64,000 nucleotides of DNA from Pseudomonas delhiensis (GTDB taxonomy: Bacteria > Pseudomonadota > Gammaproteobacteria > Pseudomonadales > Pseudomonadaceae), in NCBI RefSeq assembly GCF_900187975.1, contig NZ_FZPC01000009.1, positions 62,001-126,000 on the forward strand, read 5' to 3'. Under the pieces are notes generated by a model. The model saw nothing but the letters and a program-made list of their open reading frames with translations, did no database searches and had not been told where the DNA came from. The stretch's first letter is position 1. Every line of letters starts with the position of its first letter. Below, one piece after another: positions 36,017-44,759 of this stretch. The translations under genes were made by a program, and so were the position numbers.

Positions 36017-36448
36017 ATGCGCCCGTCCCTGACCCACCTGGCCCTGCACGTACCGGACCTGGAGGCCTGCATCGCCTTCTACGAACGCTTCTGCGGCATG
36101 CGCGTGATCCACCAGCGCGAGGGCAAGGGCTCGCGCATCGTGTGGATGGCCGAGCCGGGCAAGGAGCACCAGTTCATCTTCGTCATCATGCCCGGCGGCG
36201 AGGCCCGCCACCTGGCCAGCGACGACTACAGCCACTTCGGCTTCGCCGTGGACAGCCACGAGAAGGTCGATGCCATCGCCGCCGAGGCCGAACGCGCCGG
36301 CTGCCTGATCTGGCCGCCGCGCCAGGAGCCATACCCTGTGGGCTATTACTGTGGTCTCAGGGACCCAGCAGGCAATTACGTCGAGTTCAGCTACGGCCAG
36401 CCGCTGGGGCCGGGCTCGGAGGCGATGCCAATTCCATCGTCGCTGTAG
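36017..36448 (+). CDS. VOC-family (glyoxalase/dioxygenase superfamily) protein
   Basis: A 143-residue single-module vicinal-oxygen-chelate protein. It opens LTHLALHVPDLEACIAFYER (metal-ligand His in ALHV) and contains HFGFAVDSHEKV (His) and DPAGNYVEFSYGQ (Glu), the usual positions of metal ligands. It may be a lactoylglutathione lyase-like enzyme, although it is shorter and different from GloA. Divergent and next to gor, so a glutathione-related role is possible but inferred. Confidence 0.85.
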   Translation: MRPSLTHLALHVPDLEACIAFYERFCGMRVIHQREGKGSRIVWMAEPGKEHQFIFVIMPGGEARHLASDDYSHFGFAVDSHEKVDAIAAEAERAGCLIWPPRQEPYPVGYYCGLRDPAGNYVEFSYGQPLGPGSEAMPIPSSL

Positions 36449-36459
36449 ACGCCGAACCG

Positions 36460-36532
36460 TAGGGCGCATAACGCCCCCAGCGTTATCCGCCGCCTTCGCA
36501 AGGCAACGGCGAATAACCGCGAACGGCGGAAA
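36460..36532. repeat. Inverted pair of REP-like elements
   Basis: GTAGGGCGCATAACGCC (36461) and GGCGAATAACCGCGAACGG (36509) belong to the class also seen at 11771 and 30121; the right half is degenerate. Confidence 0.55.
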
Positions 36533-36533
36533 C

Positions 36534-36561
36534 GAAGAAGCCACCCGCAGGTGGCTTCTTC
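36534..36561 (-). terminator. Rho-independent terminator of galU
   Basis: A 12-bp perfect stem GAAGAAGCCACC / GGTGGCTTCTTC with a 4-base loop lies 24 bases beyond the galU stop. The T-tract on the minus strand is short (GTTTCC). Confidence 0.75.
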
Positions 36562-36584
36562 GACGTACCGGGAACGCGCCGGGA

Positions 36585-37424
36585 TTACCAGGCCTTGCCG
36601 GTCTTGTAGAGGTTCTCGTAGCAGAAGTTGGTCGCCTCGATGTAGCCCTCGGCGCTACCGCAGTCGAAGCGCTTGCCCTTGAACTTGTAGGCCAGCACGC
36701 AGCCGTCCTGGGCCTGCTTCATCAGGGCGTCGGTGATCTGGATCTCGCCACCCTTGCCCGGCTCGGTCTGCTCGATCAGCTCGAAGATGTCCGGGGTCAG
36801 GATGTAGCGGCCGATGATCGCCAGGTTCGACGGCGCCTCTTCCGGCTTGGGTTTCTCGACCATGTTGTTCACGCGGTAGATGTCGTCGCGGATCATCTCG
36901 CCGGCGATCACGCCGTACTTGTTGGTCTCTTCCGGCGGCACTTCCTGGATGGCCACGATGGAGCAGCGGAACTGGTTGTACAGCTTGACCATCTGCTTCA
37001 GGACGCTGTCGCCTTCCAGGTTCAGGCAGAGGTCGTCGGCCAGGACCACGGCGAAGGGCTCGTCGCCGATCAGCGGGCGGCCGGTGAGGATGGCGTGGCC
37101 CAGGCCCTTCATCTCGATCTGACGGGTGTAGGAGAAGGTGCACTCATCGATCAGGCGGCGGATACCGACCAGGTACTTTTCCTTGTCGGTGTTGCGGATC
37201 TGGGTTTCCAGCTCGTAGCTGATGTCGAAATGGTCTTCCAGCGAACGCTTGCCGCGGCCGGTGACAATGCCGATCTCCGACAGCCCGGCTTCCAGCGCCT
37301 CTTCGACGCCGTACTGGATCAGCGGCTTGTTGACCACCGGCAGCATTTCCTTGGGCATGGCCTTGGTGGCCGGGAGGAAACGGGTGCCGTAGCCGGCAGC
37401 CGGGAACAGACATTTCTTGATCAT
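36585..37424 (-). CDS. galU: UTP--glucose-1-phosphate uridylyltransferase
   Basis: A 279-residue enzyme forming UDP-glucose from UTP and glucose-1-phosphate, for LPS core, exopolysaccharide and trehalose pathways. The nucleotide-binding signature FPAAGYGTRFLPATKAMPKE spans residues 7-26, and VVLADDLCLN and RFDCGSAEGYIEA are also present. Length is identical to the P. aeruginosa enzyme. The start is the ATG at 37424, with GGAGTC upstream. It is transcribed alone and divergent from imuA. Confidence 0.97.
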   Translation of the reverse strand: MIKKCLFPAAGYGTRFLPATKAMPKEMLPVVNKPLIQYGVEEALEAGLSEIGIVTGRGKRSLEDHFDISYELETQIRNTDKEKYLVGIRRLIDECTFSYTRQIEMKGLGHAILTGRPLIGDEPFAVVLADDLCLNLEGDSVLKQMVKLYNQFRCSIVAIQEVPPEETNKYGVIAGEMIRDDIYRVNNMVEKPKPEEAPSNLAIIGRYILTPDIFELIEQTEPGKGGEIQITDALMKQAQDGCVLAYKFKGKRFDCGSAEGYIEATNFCYENLYKTGKAW

Positions 37425-37725
37425 GGGAGTCCTTCGACATGAACCAGGGTGTGAATGGCGCGCAGTCTAATGAGCCCGCGTGCGGCTTACAATGCCCGCA
37501 CTGCGTGCCCGCCAGCGGAGGCGCAGGCCCGTCGGCGATGGGCAACGGCTAGTCAGACCGCCGCGGCGCCGGCAAGTTCGGTCGATACTGGCAAAAAGTC
37601 AGCACCGGCGCCTTCAGTGACCGTCCGTCGGTGCCATCCTACGCACTCTGAAGGGTGCCGACGGAGCCCGCGCTGACCTGGCTCAGCCTTCCGGCGGATC
37701 GTCGCGGCGCAGCGAACTGGCCGTA
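37425..37725. other. Intergenic region between galU and the imu promoter
   Basis: About 300 bp without a convincing gene, repeat or terminator. It holds the upstream part of the divergent galU promoter. CACCGGCGCC and GGTGCCGACGG are short dyads without obvious meaning. Confidence 0.5.
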
Positions 37726-37768
37726 TTGACCGGATGGGGGCGAGACCAGATACTGTATTTCCATACAG
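37726..37768 (+). promoter_or_regulatory. imuA promoter with LexA (SOS) box 2
   Basis: TTGACC (37726-37731), a 17-base spacer and GATACT (37749-37754) form a sigma-70 promoter. The LexA box CTGTATTTCCATACAG (37753-37768) overlaps the end of the -10, the classical position for repression. It lies 55 bp before the imuA start. Confidence 0.88.
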
Positions 37769-37822
37769 TATTCAGGATTTCATCTTGCTCCACTTCCCCG
37801 CTTCCCATCACAGGTGCCAACC

Positions 37823-38440
37823 ATGGGCGTCGCCGTAGACCTGGGCGCGCTGCTCGACCAGCGACGCGTCTGGAAGGGCCAGGCCGGCACCATGCCCAGC
37901 GCGGCCCAGCCCACCGGCCACACCCGGCTGGACGCCTTGCTGCCGGGCGGTGGCTGGCCGGAGGCGGCGCTGAGCGAGATCCTCCACGCCGCCGAGGGTA
38001 TCGGCGAGCTACAGCTGCTCTGGCCGACCCTGGCGCGCCTGAGCGCGGCCGGCGAGCGCGTGGTGCTGGTGGCGCCGCCGCACATCCCCTACCCCCGCGC
38101 CTGGCTGGAGGCGGGCGTCGAGTTGCAGCACCTGGCCTGGGTCGAGGCCAGTGGCCGCGATGCGCTCTGGGCGACCGAGCAATGCCTGCGCTCGGGCTGC
38201 TGCGGCGCCGTGCTGTGCTGGCCGCAGCAGGCCGACGACCGCGCCCTGCGCCGCCTGCAGGTGGCGGCGGAAAGCGGCCAGACCCTGGCCTTCGCCTTCC
38301 GTCCGCTGCGCGAGGCGTACAACCCCTCGCCGGCCGCGCTGCGCCTGGCCGTCGAAACCCGCCCGGCGCAACTGCGGGTGCTCAAGTGCCGTGGCGGCCT
38401 GGCCCCGGCCAGCCCCCTGCCGCTGGCCGCCCTGCACTGA
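37823..38440 (+). CDS. imuA: Translesion synthesis accessory protein ImuA
   Basis: A 205-residue RecA/SulA-like protein of the DNA-damage mutasome. The opening half holds LDALLPGGGWPEAALSEIL, where RecA-like proteins bind nucleotide, and the C-terminal region VETRPAQLRVLKCRGG is typical. ImuA binds RecA and ImuB in other bacteria. The ATG at 37823 has AGGTG six bases upstream. It is the first gene of the operon imuA-imuB-dnaE2 under LexA control. In some pseudomonads lexA2 leads this operon, but here it does not. Confidence 0.92.
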   Translation: MGVAVDLGALLDQRRVWKGQAGTMPSAAQPTGHTRLDALLPGGGWPEAALSEILHAAEGIGELQLLWPTLARLSAAGERVVLVAPPHIPYPRAWLEAGVELQHLAWVEASGRDALWATEQCLRSGCCGAVLCWPQQADDRALRRLQVAAESGQTLAFAFRPLREAYNPSPAALRLAVETRPAQLRVLKCRGGLAPASPLPLAALH

Positions 38441-38447
38441 GGTCGCC

Positions 38448-39863
38448 ATGCGCTGGGCCTGCATTCTCCTGCCACAGCTGGCCATGGACGCCGCCCTGCG
38501 CCAGCGCAGCGATCCCGAGGCGCCCCTCGCCCTGCTAGCCGGCCCGCCACAACGGCGCGTGCTGCAGGCGGTCAACCCGGCGGCCCGCCGGCTCGGCCTG
38601 CGCCCCGGCCTGTCGCTGACCGCGGCGCGCGCCCTGTGCCGCGACTTCGATTGCGCCGAGTACGACCTGGCCGCCATCCAGCGCAGCCAGGACCTGCTCG
38701 CCGCCTGGGCCTACGGCTTCAGCTCCCAGGTCAGCCAGCACTACCCGCGCGCGCTGCTGCTGGAGGTCGCCTCCAGCCTGGCGCTGTTCGGCCCCTGGCC
38801 ACGCTTCGAGGCCCGCCTGCGCGAGGAACTGCGGGCCCTGGGCTTCAGCCATCGCATCGGCGTGGCGCCCACCCCCGCGGCCGCGCGGGTACTGGTCAAC
38901 GCCGGTGACGGCCTGGTGGTGGAACACCCGGAAGCCCTGCGCAGCGTCCTCGGGCGCCTGCCCCTGGAGCGCTGCGGGCTGCCCCGGGAAAGCGTGGCCA
39001 GCCTGGCGCGCATGGGCCTGCGCAGCCTGCAGCAACTGCTCGCCATGCCCCGCGACGGCCTGGCCCGGCGCTTTCCGGCGGAACTGCTGCGGCAGGTTGA
39101 CAACCTGCTCGGCCAGCGGTCGCTGGCCCTGGACTTCTACCGGCCACCGGAACGCTTCGAGAGCCGCATCGAGCTGAATTTCGACGTCGAGTCGACCCAG
39201 GCCCTGCTCTTCCCCCTGCGCCGCCTGACCGGCGACCTCGCCGCCTTCCTCGCCGGGCGCGACAGCGGCGTGCAGCGCTTCGAGCTGTACCTGGAGCACC
39301 ACGGCCACGGCGAAACCTGCATGCCGGTCGGCCTGCTCAGCGCCGAGCGCGAGCCGGCCATGCTCTTCGAACTGAGCCGCGGCCGCCTGGAACAGCTGCA
39401 ACTGCCCGCGGCGGTACAGGCCGTGCGCCTGCAGGCCGACGACCTGCCGCCCTTCGCCCCCGAGTTGCGTCAGCTGTTCGACGAGCGCCCGCAGCAGATG
39501 CAGCCCTGGGAACAGCTGCGCGAACGCCTGCGTGCACGGCTGGGCGACGATGCCGTGCACGGCCTGGGAGCCCTCGCCGAGCACCGCCCGGAGCAGGCCT
39601 GGCAACCCCGGGAAAGCCCGCGCGCCCTCCCCCTGCCGCCTTGCGGGCCGCGCCCCGGCTGGCTGCTGCGGCAGCCACAGGCGCTGCGCGAAAGCCTGCC
39701 CCGGGTGCTCGCCGGGCCGGAGCGCATCGAGTCCGGCTGGTGGGACGGCGCGGACATGCGCCGCGACTACTACCGGGTGCAGACCCGCGCCGGCCAGCAG
39801 GCCTGGGTCTACCGCGAGGTCGGCAGCGAGGGGCCGTGGCTGATCCACGGCTGGTTCGCATGA
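38448..39863 (+). CDS. imuB: ImuB, catalytically inactive Y-family polymerase homologue
   Basis: A 471-residue protein that acts as the adaptor of the mutasome. It has the Y-family fold (palm, then fingers [15 protein letters not shown], thumb and little finger) but lacks the catalytic acids: the first palm strand reads [18 protein letters not shown] with no DxD, and the second reads [12 protein letters not shown] without the Asp-Glu pair. A possible clamp-binding peptide is RQLFDE near residue 345. The start lies 7 bp after imuA and the stop overlaps the dnaE2 start (ATGA), so the three are coupled. It bridges DnaE2, the beta clamp and ImuA. Confidence 0.93.
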   Translation: MRWACILLPQLAMDAALRQRSDPEAPLALLAGPPQRRVLQAVNPAARRLGLRPGLSLTAARALCRDFDCAEYDLAAIQRSQDLLAAWAYGFSSQVSQHYPRALLLEVASSLALFGPWPRFEARLREELRALGFSHRIGVAPTPAAARVLVNAGDGLVVEHPEALRSVLGRLPLERCGLPRESVASLARMGLRSLQQLLAMPRDGLARRFPAELLRQVDNLLGQRSLALDFYRPPERFESRIELNFDVESTQALLFPLRRLTGDLAAFLAGRDSGVQRFELYLEHHGHGETCMPVGLLSAEREPAMLFELSRGRLEQLQLPAAVQAVRLQADDLPPFAPELRQLFDERPQQMQPWEQLRERLRARLGDDAVHGLGALAEHRPEQAWQPRESPRALPLPPCGPRPGWLLRQPQALRESLPRVLAGPERIESGWWDGADMRRDYYRVQTRAGQQAWVYREVGSEGPWLIHGWFA

Positions 39864-42800
39864 CCCCGGCCTACGCCGAGCTGCACTGCCTGTCGAACTT
39901 CAGCTTCCAGCGCGGTGCCTCCAGTGCCCATGAACTCTTCGAGCGCGCCGCACGCCTGGGCTACCGCGCCCTGGCCATCACCGACGAATGCAGCCTGGCC
40001 GGTATCGTCCGCGCCTGGCAGGCGGCGAAGGCATTCGAGCTGGCGCTGATCGTCGGCAGCGAGGTGCGCATCGAGGCCGGCCCCAAGCTGGTCCTGCTGG
40101 CCGAGAACCTCACCGGCTACCAGAACCTCTGCCGGCTCATCACCCACGCCCGGCGCCGCGCCGACAAGGGCAGCTACCGCCTGCTGCGCGAGGACCTGGA
40201 AGCCGACCTGGAAGGCCTGCTGGCGATCTGGCTGCCCGACACGGCAGCGGATACGGATGGCGCCTGGCTGCGCGAACGCTTCCCGCAGCGCCTCTGGCTG
40301 GGCGTCGGGCTGCACCGCGGCGCGGACGACAGCACCCGCCTGCAGGCCCTGCTGACCCAGGCCGCCCACCATGGCATCGCCGCCGTGGCCTGCGGCGACG
40401 TGCACATGCACAGCCGCGGCCGCCGGGCCCTGCAGGACTGCATGACGGCCATCCGTCACCACCTGCCGGTCAGCGAGGCCGGCGCCCACCTGTTCCCCAA
40501 CGGCGAACGCCACTTGCGCCAGCGGGAAGTGCTGGCCGAGCTGTATCCGGCGCAGTTGCTGGAGGAGACGCTGCGGATCGCGGGGCGCTGCAGTTTCGAT
40601 CTGGGGCAGCTGCGCTACCAGTATCCCCGCGAACTGGTGCCCGAGGGGCACACGCCGAAGTCCTGGCTATGCCAGATGACCTACGCCGGCATCCGCAGGC
40701 GCTGGCCGGACGGGGCGCGGAAAAAGGTGCTGAAACGCATCGGCAAGGAACTGCTGCTGATCGCCGAGCTGGAGTACGAGAACTACTTCCTCACCGTCCA
40801 CGACATCGTCCAGTTCGCTCGCAGCCAGGGCATTCTCTGCCAGGGGCGCGGCTCGGCCGCCAACTCCGCGGTGTGTTTCGCCCTGGGTATCACCGAGCTG
40901 GACCCGTCGCGCAGCAAGCTGCTTTTCGGCCGCTTCATCTCCCGCGAGCGCAACGAGCCGCCGGACATAGACGTCGACTTCGAGCACGATCGACGCGAAG
41001 AAGTCATCCAGTACGTCTTCCGTCGCTACGGCCGCCACCGTGCAGCCCTGACCGCCGTGGTCAGCAGCTACCGCGGCGCAGGCGCCATACGCGACATCGC
41101 CAAGGCCCTGGGCCTGCCACCCGACCAGGTGGACGCCCTGGCCGGATGCTGCGGGCGCTGGAGCGAGCAAACGCCACCCGAAGAGCAACTGCGCGAAGCG
41201 GGCTTCGACCCGCAGAGCCCGGTCATGCGCAGGGTGCTGGCGCTCACCGCGGAGCTGATCGGTTTTCCCCGACACCTGTCGCAGCATCCTGGTGGCTTCG
41301 TCATTTCCGAGCAGCCATTGATCAACCTGGTCCCGGTCGAGAACGCGTCCATGCCCGAACGCACCGTGATCCAGTGGGACAAGGACGATATCGATGCGGT
41401 GAAGCTACTCAAGGTCGACGTGCTCGCCCTGGGGATGCTCAGTGCCCTGCGCCGCTGCTTCGACCTGGTGCATCGCCTGCGCGGCACGCCGATGAGCATT
41501 GCCAGCATTCCCCCGGAAGACCCGGCCACCTACGGGATGATCAGCCGCGCCGATGCCATAGGCGTGTTCCAGATCGAGTCCCGCGCGCAGATGGCCATGC
41601 TGCCGCGGCTGCGGCCGAAGACGTTCTACGACCTGGTGATCGAGGTCGCCATCGTCCGTCCGGGCCCGATACAGGGCGACATGGTCCACCCCTACCTGCG
41701 ACGGCGTAACAAGGAAGAGCCGATCACCTATCCCTCGCCGGCCCTGGAACAGGTGTTCCGGCGCACCCTGGGCGTTCCGTTGTTCCAGGAACAGGTCATG
41801 GAGGTCGCGGTGGTCGCTGCCGGCTACACCGCCGGCGAAGCCGACGACCTGCGCCGTTCCATGGCTGCCTGGAAACGTCACGGCGGCCTGGAGAAACACC
41901 GCCTGCGCCTGACCGAGGGCATGCTGGAGAATGGCTACACCGCCGATTTCGCCGCCCGCATCTTCGAACAGATCAAGGGCTTCGGCAGCTACGGCTTCCC
42001 CGAATCCCACGCCGCCAGCTTCGCCCTGCTCACCTATGCCAGCAGTTGGCTGAAGTGCCACGAGCCGGCAGCCTTCGCCTGCGCCCTGGTCAACAGCTGG
42101 CCGATGGGCTTCTACAGCCCCGACCAGGTGCTGCAGGATGCCCGCCGCCACGGCATCGAGGTGCTGCCGGTGGACGTGCGCTACAGCCACTGGGACTGCA
42201 GCCTGGAGGATAAGGGGGAGGCACAGCCGGCGATCCGCCTGGGGCTGCGCATGGTCCGCGGCTTCCGCGAGGATTTGGCCCAACGCATCGTCCAGGCCCG
42301 CGAGCGGCGGGCTTTCGAAAGCGTCGAGGACCTCAGCTACCGGGCCGGCCTGGACGCCGCGGCCCGCGAGCGCCTGGCCGACGCCGGCGCCCTGCGCGGC
42401 CTGGCCGGGCATCGCCACCGGGCGCGCTGGGCCGTGGCCGGGGTGGAACCGCAGCTACCGCTGTTCGCCGGCCAAGACGCCATGGCGGAGGCCGCGGTGA
42501 GCCTGCCGTTGCCCAGCCTGGGCGAGGAAATGCTCACCGACTACGCCAGCCTGGGCACCACCCTCGGCCCACACCCGCTGCGCCTGCTGCGCGGCCAGTT
42601 GAAAGCGTTGCGCTGCCGCAGCTCCCGCGAGCTGCCCGGCCTGGAGCATGGCCGGCCACTCAGCGTCGCCGGGCTGGTGATCGGCCGGCAGCGGCCGCAG
42701 ACCGCCAGCGGCGTCACCTTCGTTACCCTCGAGGACGAGTTCGGCCTGGTCAATGTCGTGGTCTGGCGCGACGTTGCCGAACGCCAGCGCCGCGTCTTCC

Positions 42801-42934
42801 TGCAAGCGCAGTTGCTGCAGGTGCGCGGCCGGCTGGAAAGCGAGAGCGGCGTGCGCCACGTGATCGCCGAGCAACTGGTCGACCTGACGCCCCTGCTCAG
42901 CGGCCTGGACGTGCCCAGCCGCGATTTCCGCTAG
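39860..42934 (+). CDS. dnaE2: Error-prone DNA polymerase III alpha subunit
   Basis: A 1024-residue C-family polymerase (ImuC) that performs mutagenic bypass after DNA damage. The N-terminal PHP domain opens [17 protein letters not shown]. The catalytic aspartates lie in [12 protein letters not shown] (Asp369, Asp371, Asp373). The palm/fingers motifs [15 protein letters not shown] and [20 protein letters not shown] are complete, and a C-terminal OB fold ([19 protein letters not shown]) ends the protein. It is shorter than replicative DnaE, as expected. The downstream end converges on the UmuD-like gene with only 4 bp between stops. Confidence 0.95.
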   Translation: MTPAYAELHCLSNFSFQRGASSAHELFERAARLGYRALAITDECSLAGIVRAWQAAKAFELALIVGSEVRIEAGPKLVLLAENLTGYQNLCRLITHARRRADKGSYRLLREDLEADLEGLLAIWLPDTAADTDGAWLRERFPQRLWLGVGLHRGADDSTRLQALLTQAAHHGIAAVACGDVHMHSRGRRALQDCMTAIRHHLPVSEAGAHLFPNGERHLRQREVLAELYPAQLLEETLRIAGRCSFDLGQLRYQYPRELVPEGHTPKSWLCQMTYAGIRRRWPDGARKKVLKRIGKELLLIAELEYENYFLTVHDIVQFARSQGILCQGRGSAANSAVCFALGITELDPSRSKLLFGRFISRERNEPPDIDVDFEHDRREEVIQYVFRRYGRHRAALTAVVSSYRGAGAIRDIAKALGLPPDQVDALAGCCGRWSEQTPPEEQLREAGFDPQSPVMRRVLALTAELIGFPRHLSQHPGGFVISEQPLINLVPVENASMPERTVIQWDKDDIDAVKLLKVDVLALGMLSALRRCFDLVHRLRGTPMSIASIPPEDPATYGMISRADAIGVFQIESRAQMAMLPRLRPKTFYDLVIEVAIVRPGPIQGDMVHPYLRRRNKEEPITYPSPALEQVFRRTLGVPLFQEQVMEVAVVAAGYTAGEADDLRRSMAAWKRHGGLEKHRLRLTEGMLENGYTADFAARIFEQIKGFGSYGFPESHAASFALLTYASSWLKCHEPAAFACALVNSWPMGFYSPDQVLQDARRHGIEVLPVDVRYSHWDCSLEDKGEAQPAIRLGLRMVRGFREDLAQRIVQARERRAFESVEDLSYRAGLDAAARERLADAGALRGLAGHRHRARWAVAGVEPQLPLFAGQDAMAEAAVSLPLPSLGEEMLTDYASLGTTLGPHPLRLLRGQLKALRCRSSRELPGLEHGRPLSVAGLVIGRQRPQTASGVTFVTLEDEFGLVNVVVWRDVAERQRRVFLQAQLLQVRGRLESESGVRHVIAEQLVDLTPLLSGLDVPSRDFR

Positions 42935-42938
42935 TGGC

Positions 42939-43316
42939 TCAACTGGCCAGGCGGTGCAGGTTCCAGCGCACCACGCCCCAGATCGCCAGTTCGTCGCCTT
43001 CGCCGATGCGGATCGGCGGGTAGCGGTCGTTGGCCGGCAGCAGCGCGTAGGCGCCGTCGATGATGTCCAGGCGGCGGATCAGCGGCTCGCCGTTCACCGC
43101 GGCCACCACCACCTCGCCGGAACAGGCCAGGGAAGCGCGGTCCACCACCAGCAGGTCATTGTCGTGGATGCCGGCACCGGTCATACCATCGCCATGTGCG
43201 CGGACTATGTAGGTATGGGGCGTGTGCAGCTCAAGCAGGTCATCCAGCGACCGCGGCTGCGCCTGGAGGAACGCCGACGGCTCGGCGACGGCAGGATGGA
43301 AAGCGGCATGAGACAT
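42939..43316 (-). CDS. UmuD'-like protein with both catalytic residues lost
   Basis: A 125-residue S24-fold protein aligned throughout with UmuD (139 aa). In UmuD the self-cleaving dyad is Ser60 in SGDSM and Lys97 in TVKKL. Here the same places read HGDGM (Gly44; codon GGT, one base from the Ser codon AGT) and LIRRL (Arg81). The N-terminus starts about eight residues before the UmuD cut site and has no Cys-Gly or Ala-Gly there. It should therefore not self-cleave and resembles mature UmuD'. A start at 43316 places it 21 bp from LexA box 3. No umuC lies beside it; the mutasome operon converges on it. A role as a partner of ImuB or of a distant polymerase V is inferred. Confidence 0.85.
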   Translation of the reverse strand: MSHAAFHPAVAEPSAFLQAQPRSLDDLLELHTPHTYIVRAHGDGMTGAGIHDNDLLVVDRASLACSGEVVVAAVNGEPLIRRLDIIDGAYALLPANDRYPPIRIGEGDELAIWGVVRWNLHRLAS

Positions 43317-43336
43317 GGCGGGACATCCTCGGAATA

Positions 43337-43379
43337 CTGTACATGCATACAGATACCAGAAATAATGCGAACCCGGCAA
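43337..43379 (-). promoter_or_regulatory. Promoter with LexA (SOS) box 3
   Basis: The LexA box CTGTACATGCATACAG occupies 43337-43352. On the minus strand TTGCCG (43374-43379), 17 bases and GTATCT (43351-43356) form the promoter, whose -10 touches the box. It drives the UmuD'-like gene. Confidence 0.85.
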
Positions 43380-43459
43380 GCCATCCGCCACTCCATTGAT
43401 AGCCGCCGGCAACCGCCGCGGCGTGGTCTATCCTTCGTGTGGGGGCGAGGACTTTCAGC

Positions 43460-43672
43460 ATGAATCCTGGCACGTTCGTCACACTCATGATTTTCGGCTG
43501 GCTGCTGCTGGCGGGCGTCACGCTCTGGGCCTTCCTGCGCGTACCCATGCGCAGGGCCCGGCTGCATTCGCGCAACGAGGCCCAGGCCCATCCCCACGAG
43601 GCGCCGGCACCCCAGCCGCAGGCGGCCCCGCGCAGGCGTCATGCCGGCTGGCTGGCGTGGAATCATCGCTGA
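43460..43672 (+). CDS. Small membrane protein (70 aa)
   Basis: One N-terminal transmembrane helix (about residues 6-28, TLMIFGWLLLAGVTLWAFL) precedes a basic, Pro/Ala/His-rich cytosolic tail (RVPMRRARLHSRNEAQAH, then APAPQPQAAPRRR). GAGG lies ten bases upstream of the ATG at 43460. It is divergent from the LexA box 3 gene (about 108 bp from the box), so SOS influence is possible but not indicated. Family not recognised. Confidence 0.65.
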   Translation: MNPGTFVTLMIFGWLLLAGVTLWAFLRVPMRRARLHSRNEAQAHPHEAPAPQPQAAPRRRHAGWLAWNHR

Positions 43673-43843
43673 GGCGGCCGCAGGCCGCCGTCATCCAGGC
43701 TTTTCGGAAGCTCCATACAGCGCCCTTCCTCAGGTTTCCTTGCCCGACAGGCTCGTCCGGGTGAGTCCGATGGCCGCCTCACCATCCCCGCCACCCCGAT
43801 AACCGTCGATGGGCTCGCAGGGGCCGCCACTCCAAGGCCGGAG

Positions 43844-44059
43844 TCAGGCCAGGCGAATGTCCGCCCCGGTGACCTCGTCGCGCAGGGCACGCAATTCGGC
43901 GGCATCCTGGTTCAGGTGGTGGATGGCCTTGAGCAACCGCTGGCGCAGCAGTTCGTCCGGCACTTGCTCCACGGCGCGCATCACTTCGATGGCAGTGGCT
44001 TCGTTGTTGCTGGCTACCGAGTCCAGCACCTTGCGGATGTTACGGGCTGCACGTTGCAC
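43844..44059 (-). CDS. Small helical protein (71 aa) of unknown function
   Basis: It starts with GTG at 44059 preceded by TGAGGA at seven bases. The chain is all-helical in appearance and charged (NIRKVLDSVASNNEATAIEV, LLRQRLLKAIHHLNQDAAEL), without signal peptide. It lies downstream of tRNA-Leu on the same strand, about 195 bp away. No known domain is recognised. Confidence 0.65.
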   Translation of the reverse strand: MQRAARNIRKVLDSVASNNEATAIEVMRAVEQVPDELLRQRLLKAIHHLNQDAAELRALRDEVTGADIRLA

Positions 44060-44254
44060 GTCAGGTCCTCATGACAAAGTGCGAGCACCCTAGGACAACA
44101 ATATTTCTCAAAGATTTCAGCGAGTTGCATTCTGACCAGCGGTCAGGCGCATCCCCTCTTGCGCAAGCCGGCGGACGATGCGGCGGCGGGCCTTGGCAGC
44201 GCGGCCGATTGTCACGCTGCCGAGTCGGCAAGTCGGGAATGCAGGGAGGAATTC

Positions 44255-44341
44255 TGGTGCTCGGAGCGGGACTCGAACCCGCAAGACCGTTAGGCCGGCG
44301 CATTTTAAGTGCGCTGTGTCTACCAATTTCACCATCCGAGC
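44255..44341 (-). tRNA. tRNA-Leu (anticodon UAA)
   Basis: On the minus strand the cloverleaf is complete at 87 nt with encoded CCA. The acceptor arms are GCTCGGA / TCCGAGC, the D region is GGTGAAATTGGTAGACAC, the anticodon loop is CTTAAAA with TAA, a long variable arm (class II) is present, and the T arm is GCGGG-TTCGAGT-CCCGC. Confidence 0.97.
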
Positions 44342-44399
44342 CGGGCGGGCATTGCCGATGACGAAAAGCGCGGCCACCGGGCAATGTGGAAGGGCCGAG

Positions 44400-44428
44400 A
44401 CTATACCGAGTCGACTCGTTGCGGTAAA
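44400..44428 (-). promoter_or_regulatory. Promoter of tRNA-Leu
   Basis: On the minus strand TTTACC (44423-44428), 17 bases and TATAGT (44400-44405) lie about 60 bp before the mature 5' end. Confidence 0.65.
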
Positions 44429-44656
44429 GCCGGGGCCGAACGCCTAAACGCTTGATGGCACAGCCGATTCTACCCTCCCCCAGGTCCGCTGCGCGCCCAG
44501 CGCAAGGGACTAGTCGGAATTACCGGCTTTTTGCCATCCCCCATGTCACATAAGCTGCCCACCCACGGGACGGAAGGGAAGCCAGCCCCGGCTTGGGCCG
44601 CATTACCCCGGATGCGGCCGCTTTTTCTTCTGCCCCCCCCCCGGACAGCAGGACAA
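44429..44656 (+). other. Gene-poor stretch with two plus-strand hairpins and a C10 tract
   Basis: The gap from tRNA-Leu to the LytTR gene is about 420 bp and carries no convincing protein gene. On the plus strand it holds a weak hairpin GTCGG-AATTA-CCGGC followed by TTTTTG (about 44512-44532), a stronger terminator at 44596, and a run of ten C residues (44633-44642). A small transcript ending here is possible. Confidence 0.45.
44596..44628 (+). terminator. Rho-independent terminator without an assigned upstream gene
   Basis: GGCCGCAT (44596-44603) pairs with ATGCGGCC (44612-44619), followed by GCTTTTTCTT. No plus-strand gene precedes it for about 900 bp, which suggests a small RNA or a barrier before the LytTR gene. 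Confidence 0.7.
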
Positions 44657-44672
44657 TGTGAAGCCAATCACA
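44657..44672. promoter_or_regulatory. CRP/Vfr-type binding site upstream of the LytTR gene
   Basis: TGTGA-AGCCAA-TCACA is a perfect match to the TGTGA-N6-TCACA core, flanked as AA...TAA. It lies 88 bp before the LytTR start, a position typical for class I/II activation. Vfr is the CRP homologue of pseudomonads. Confidence 0.7.
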
Positions 44673-44759
44673 TAACTGCCGAAAAACCGGCACAGCGCCA
44701 TCATCGGTACAAGACTTTGACGTTCAGTGGATCACGAAACGCCAAACAGGAGAGCTCCG

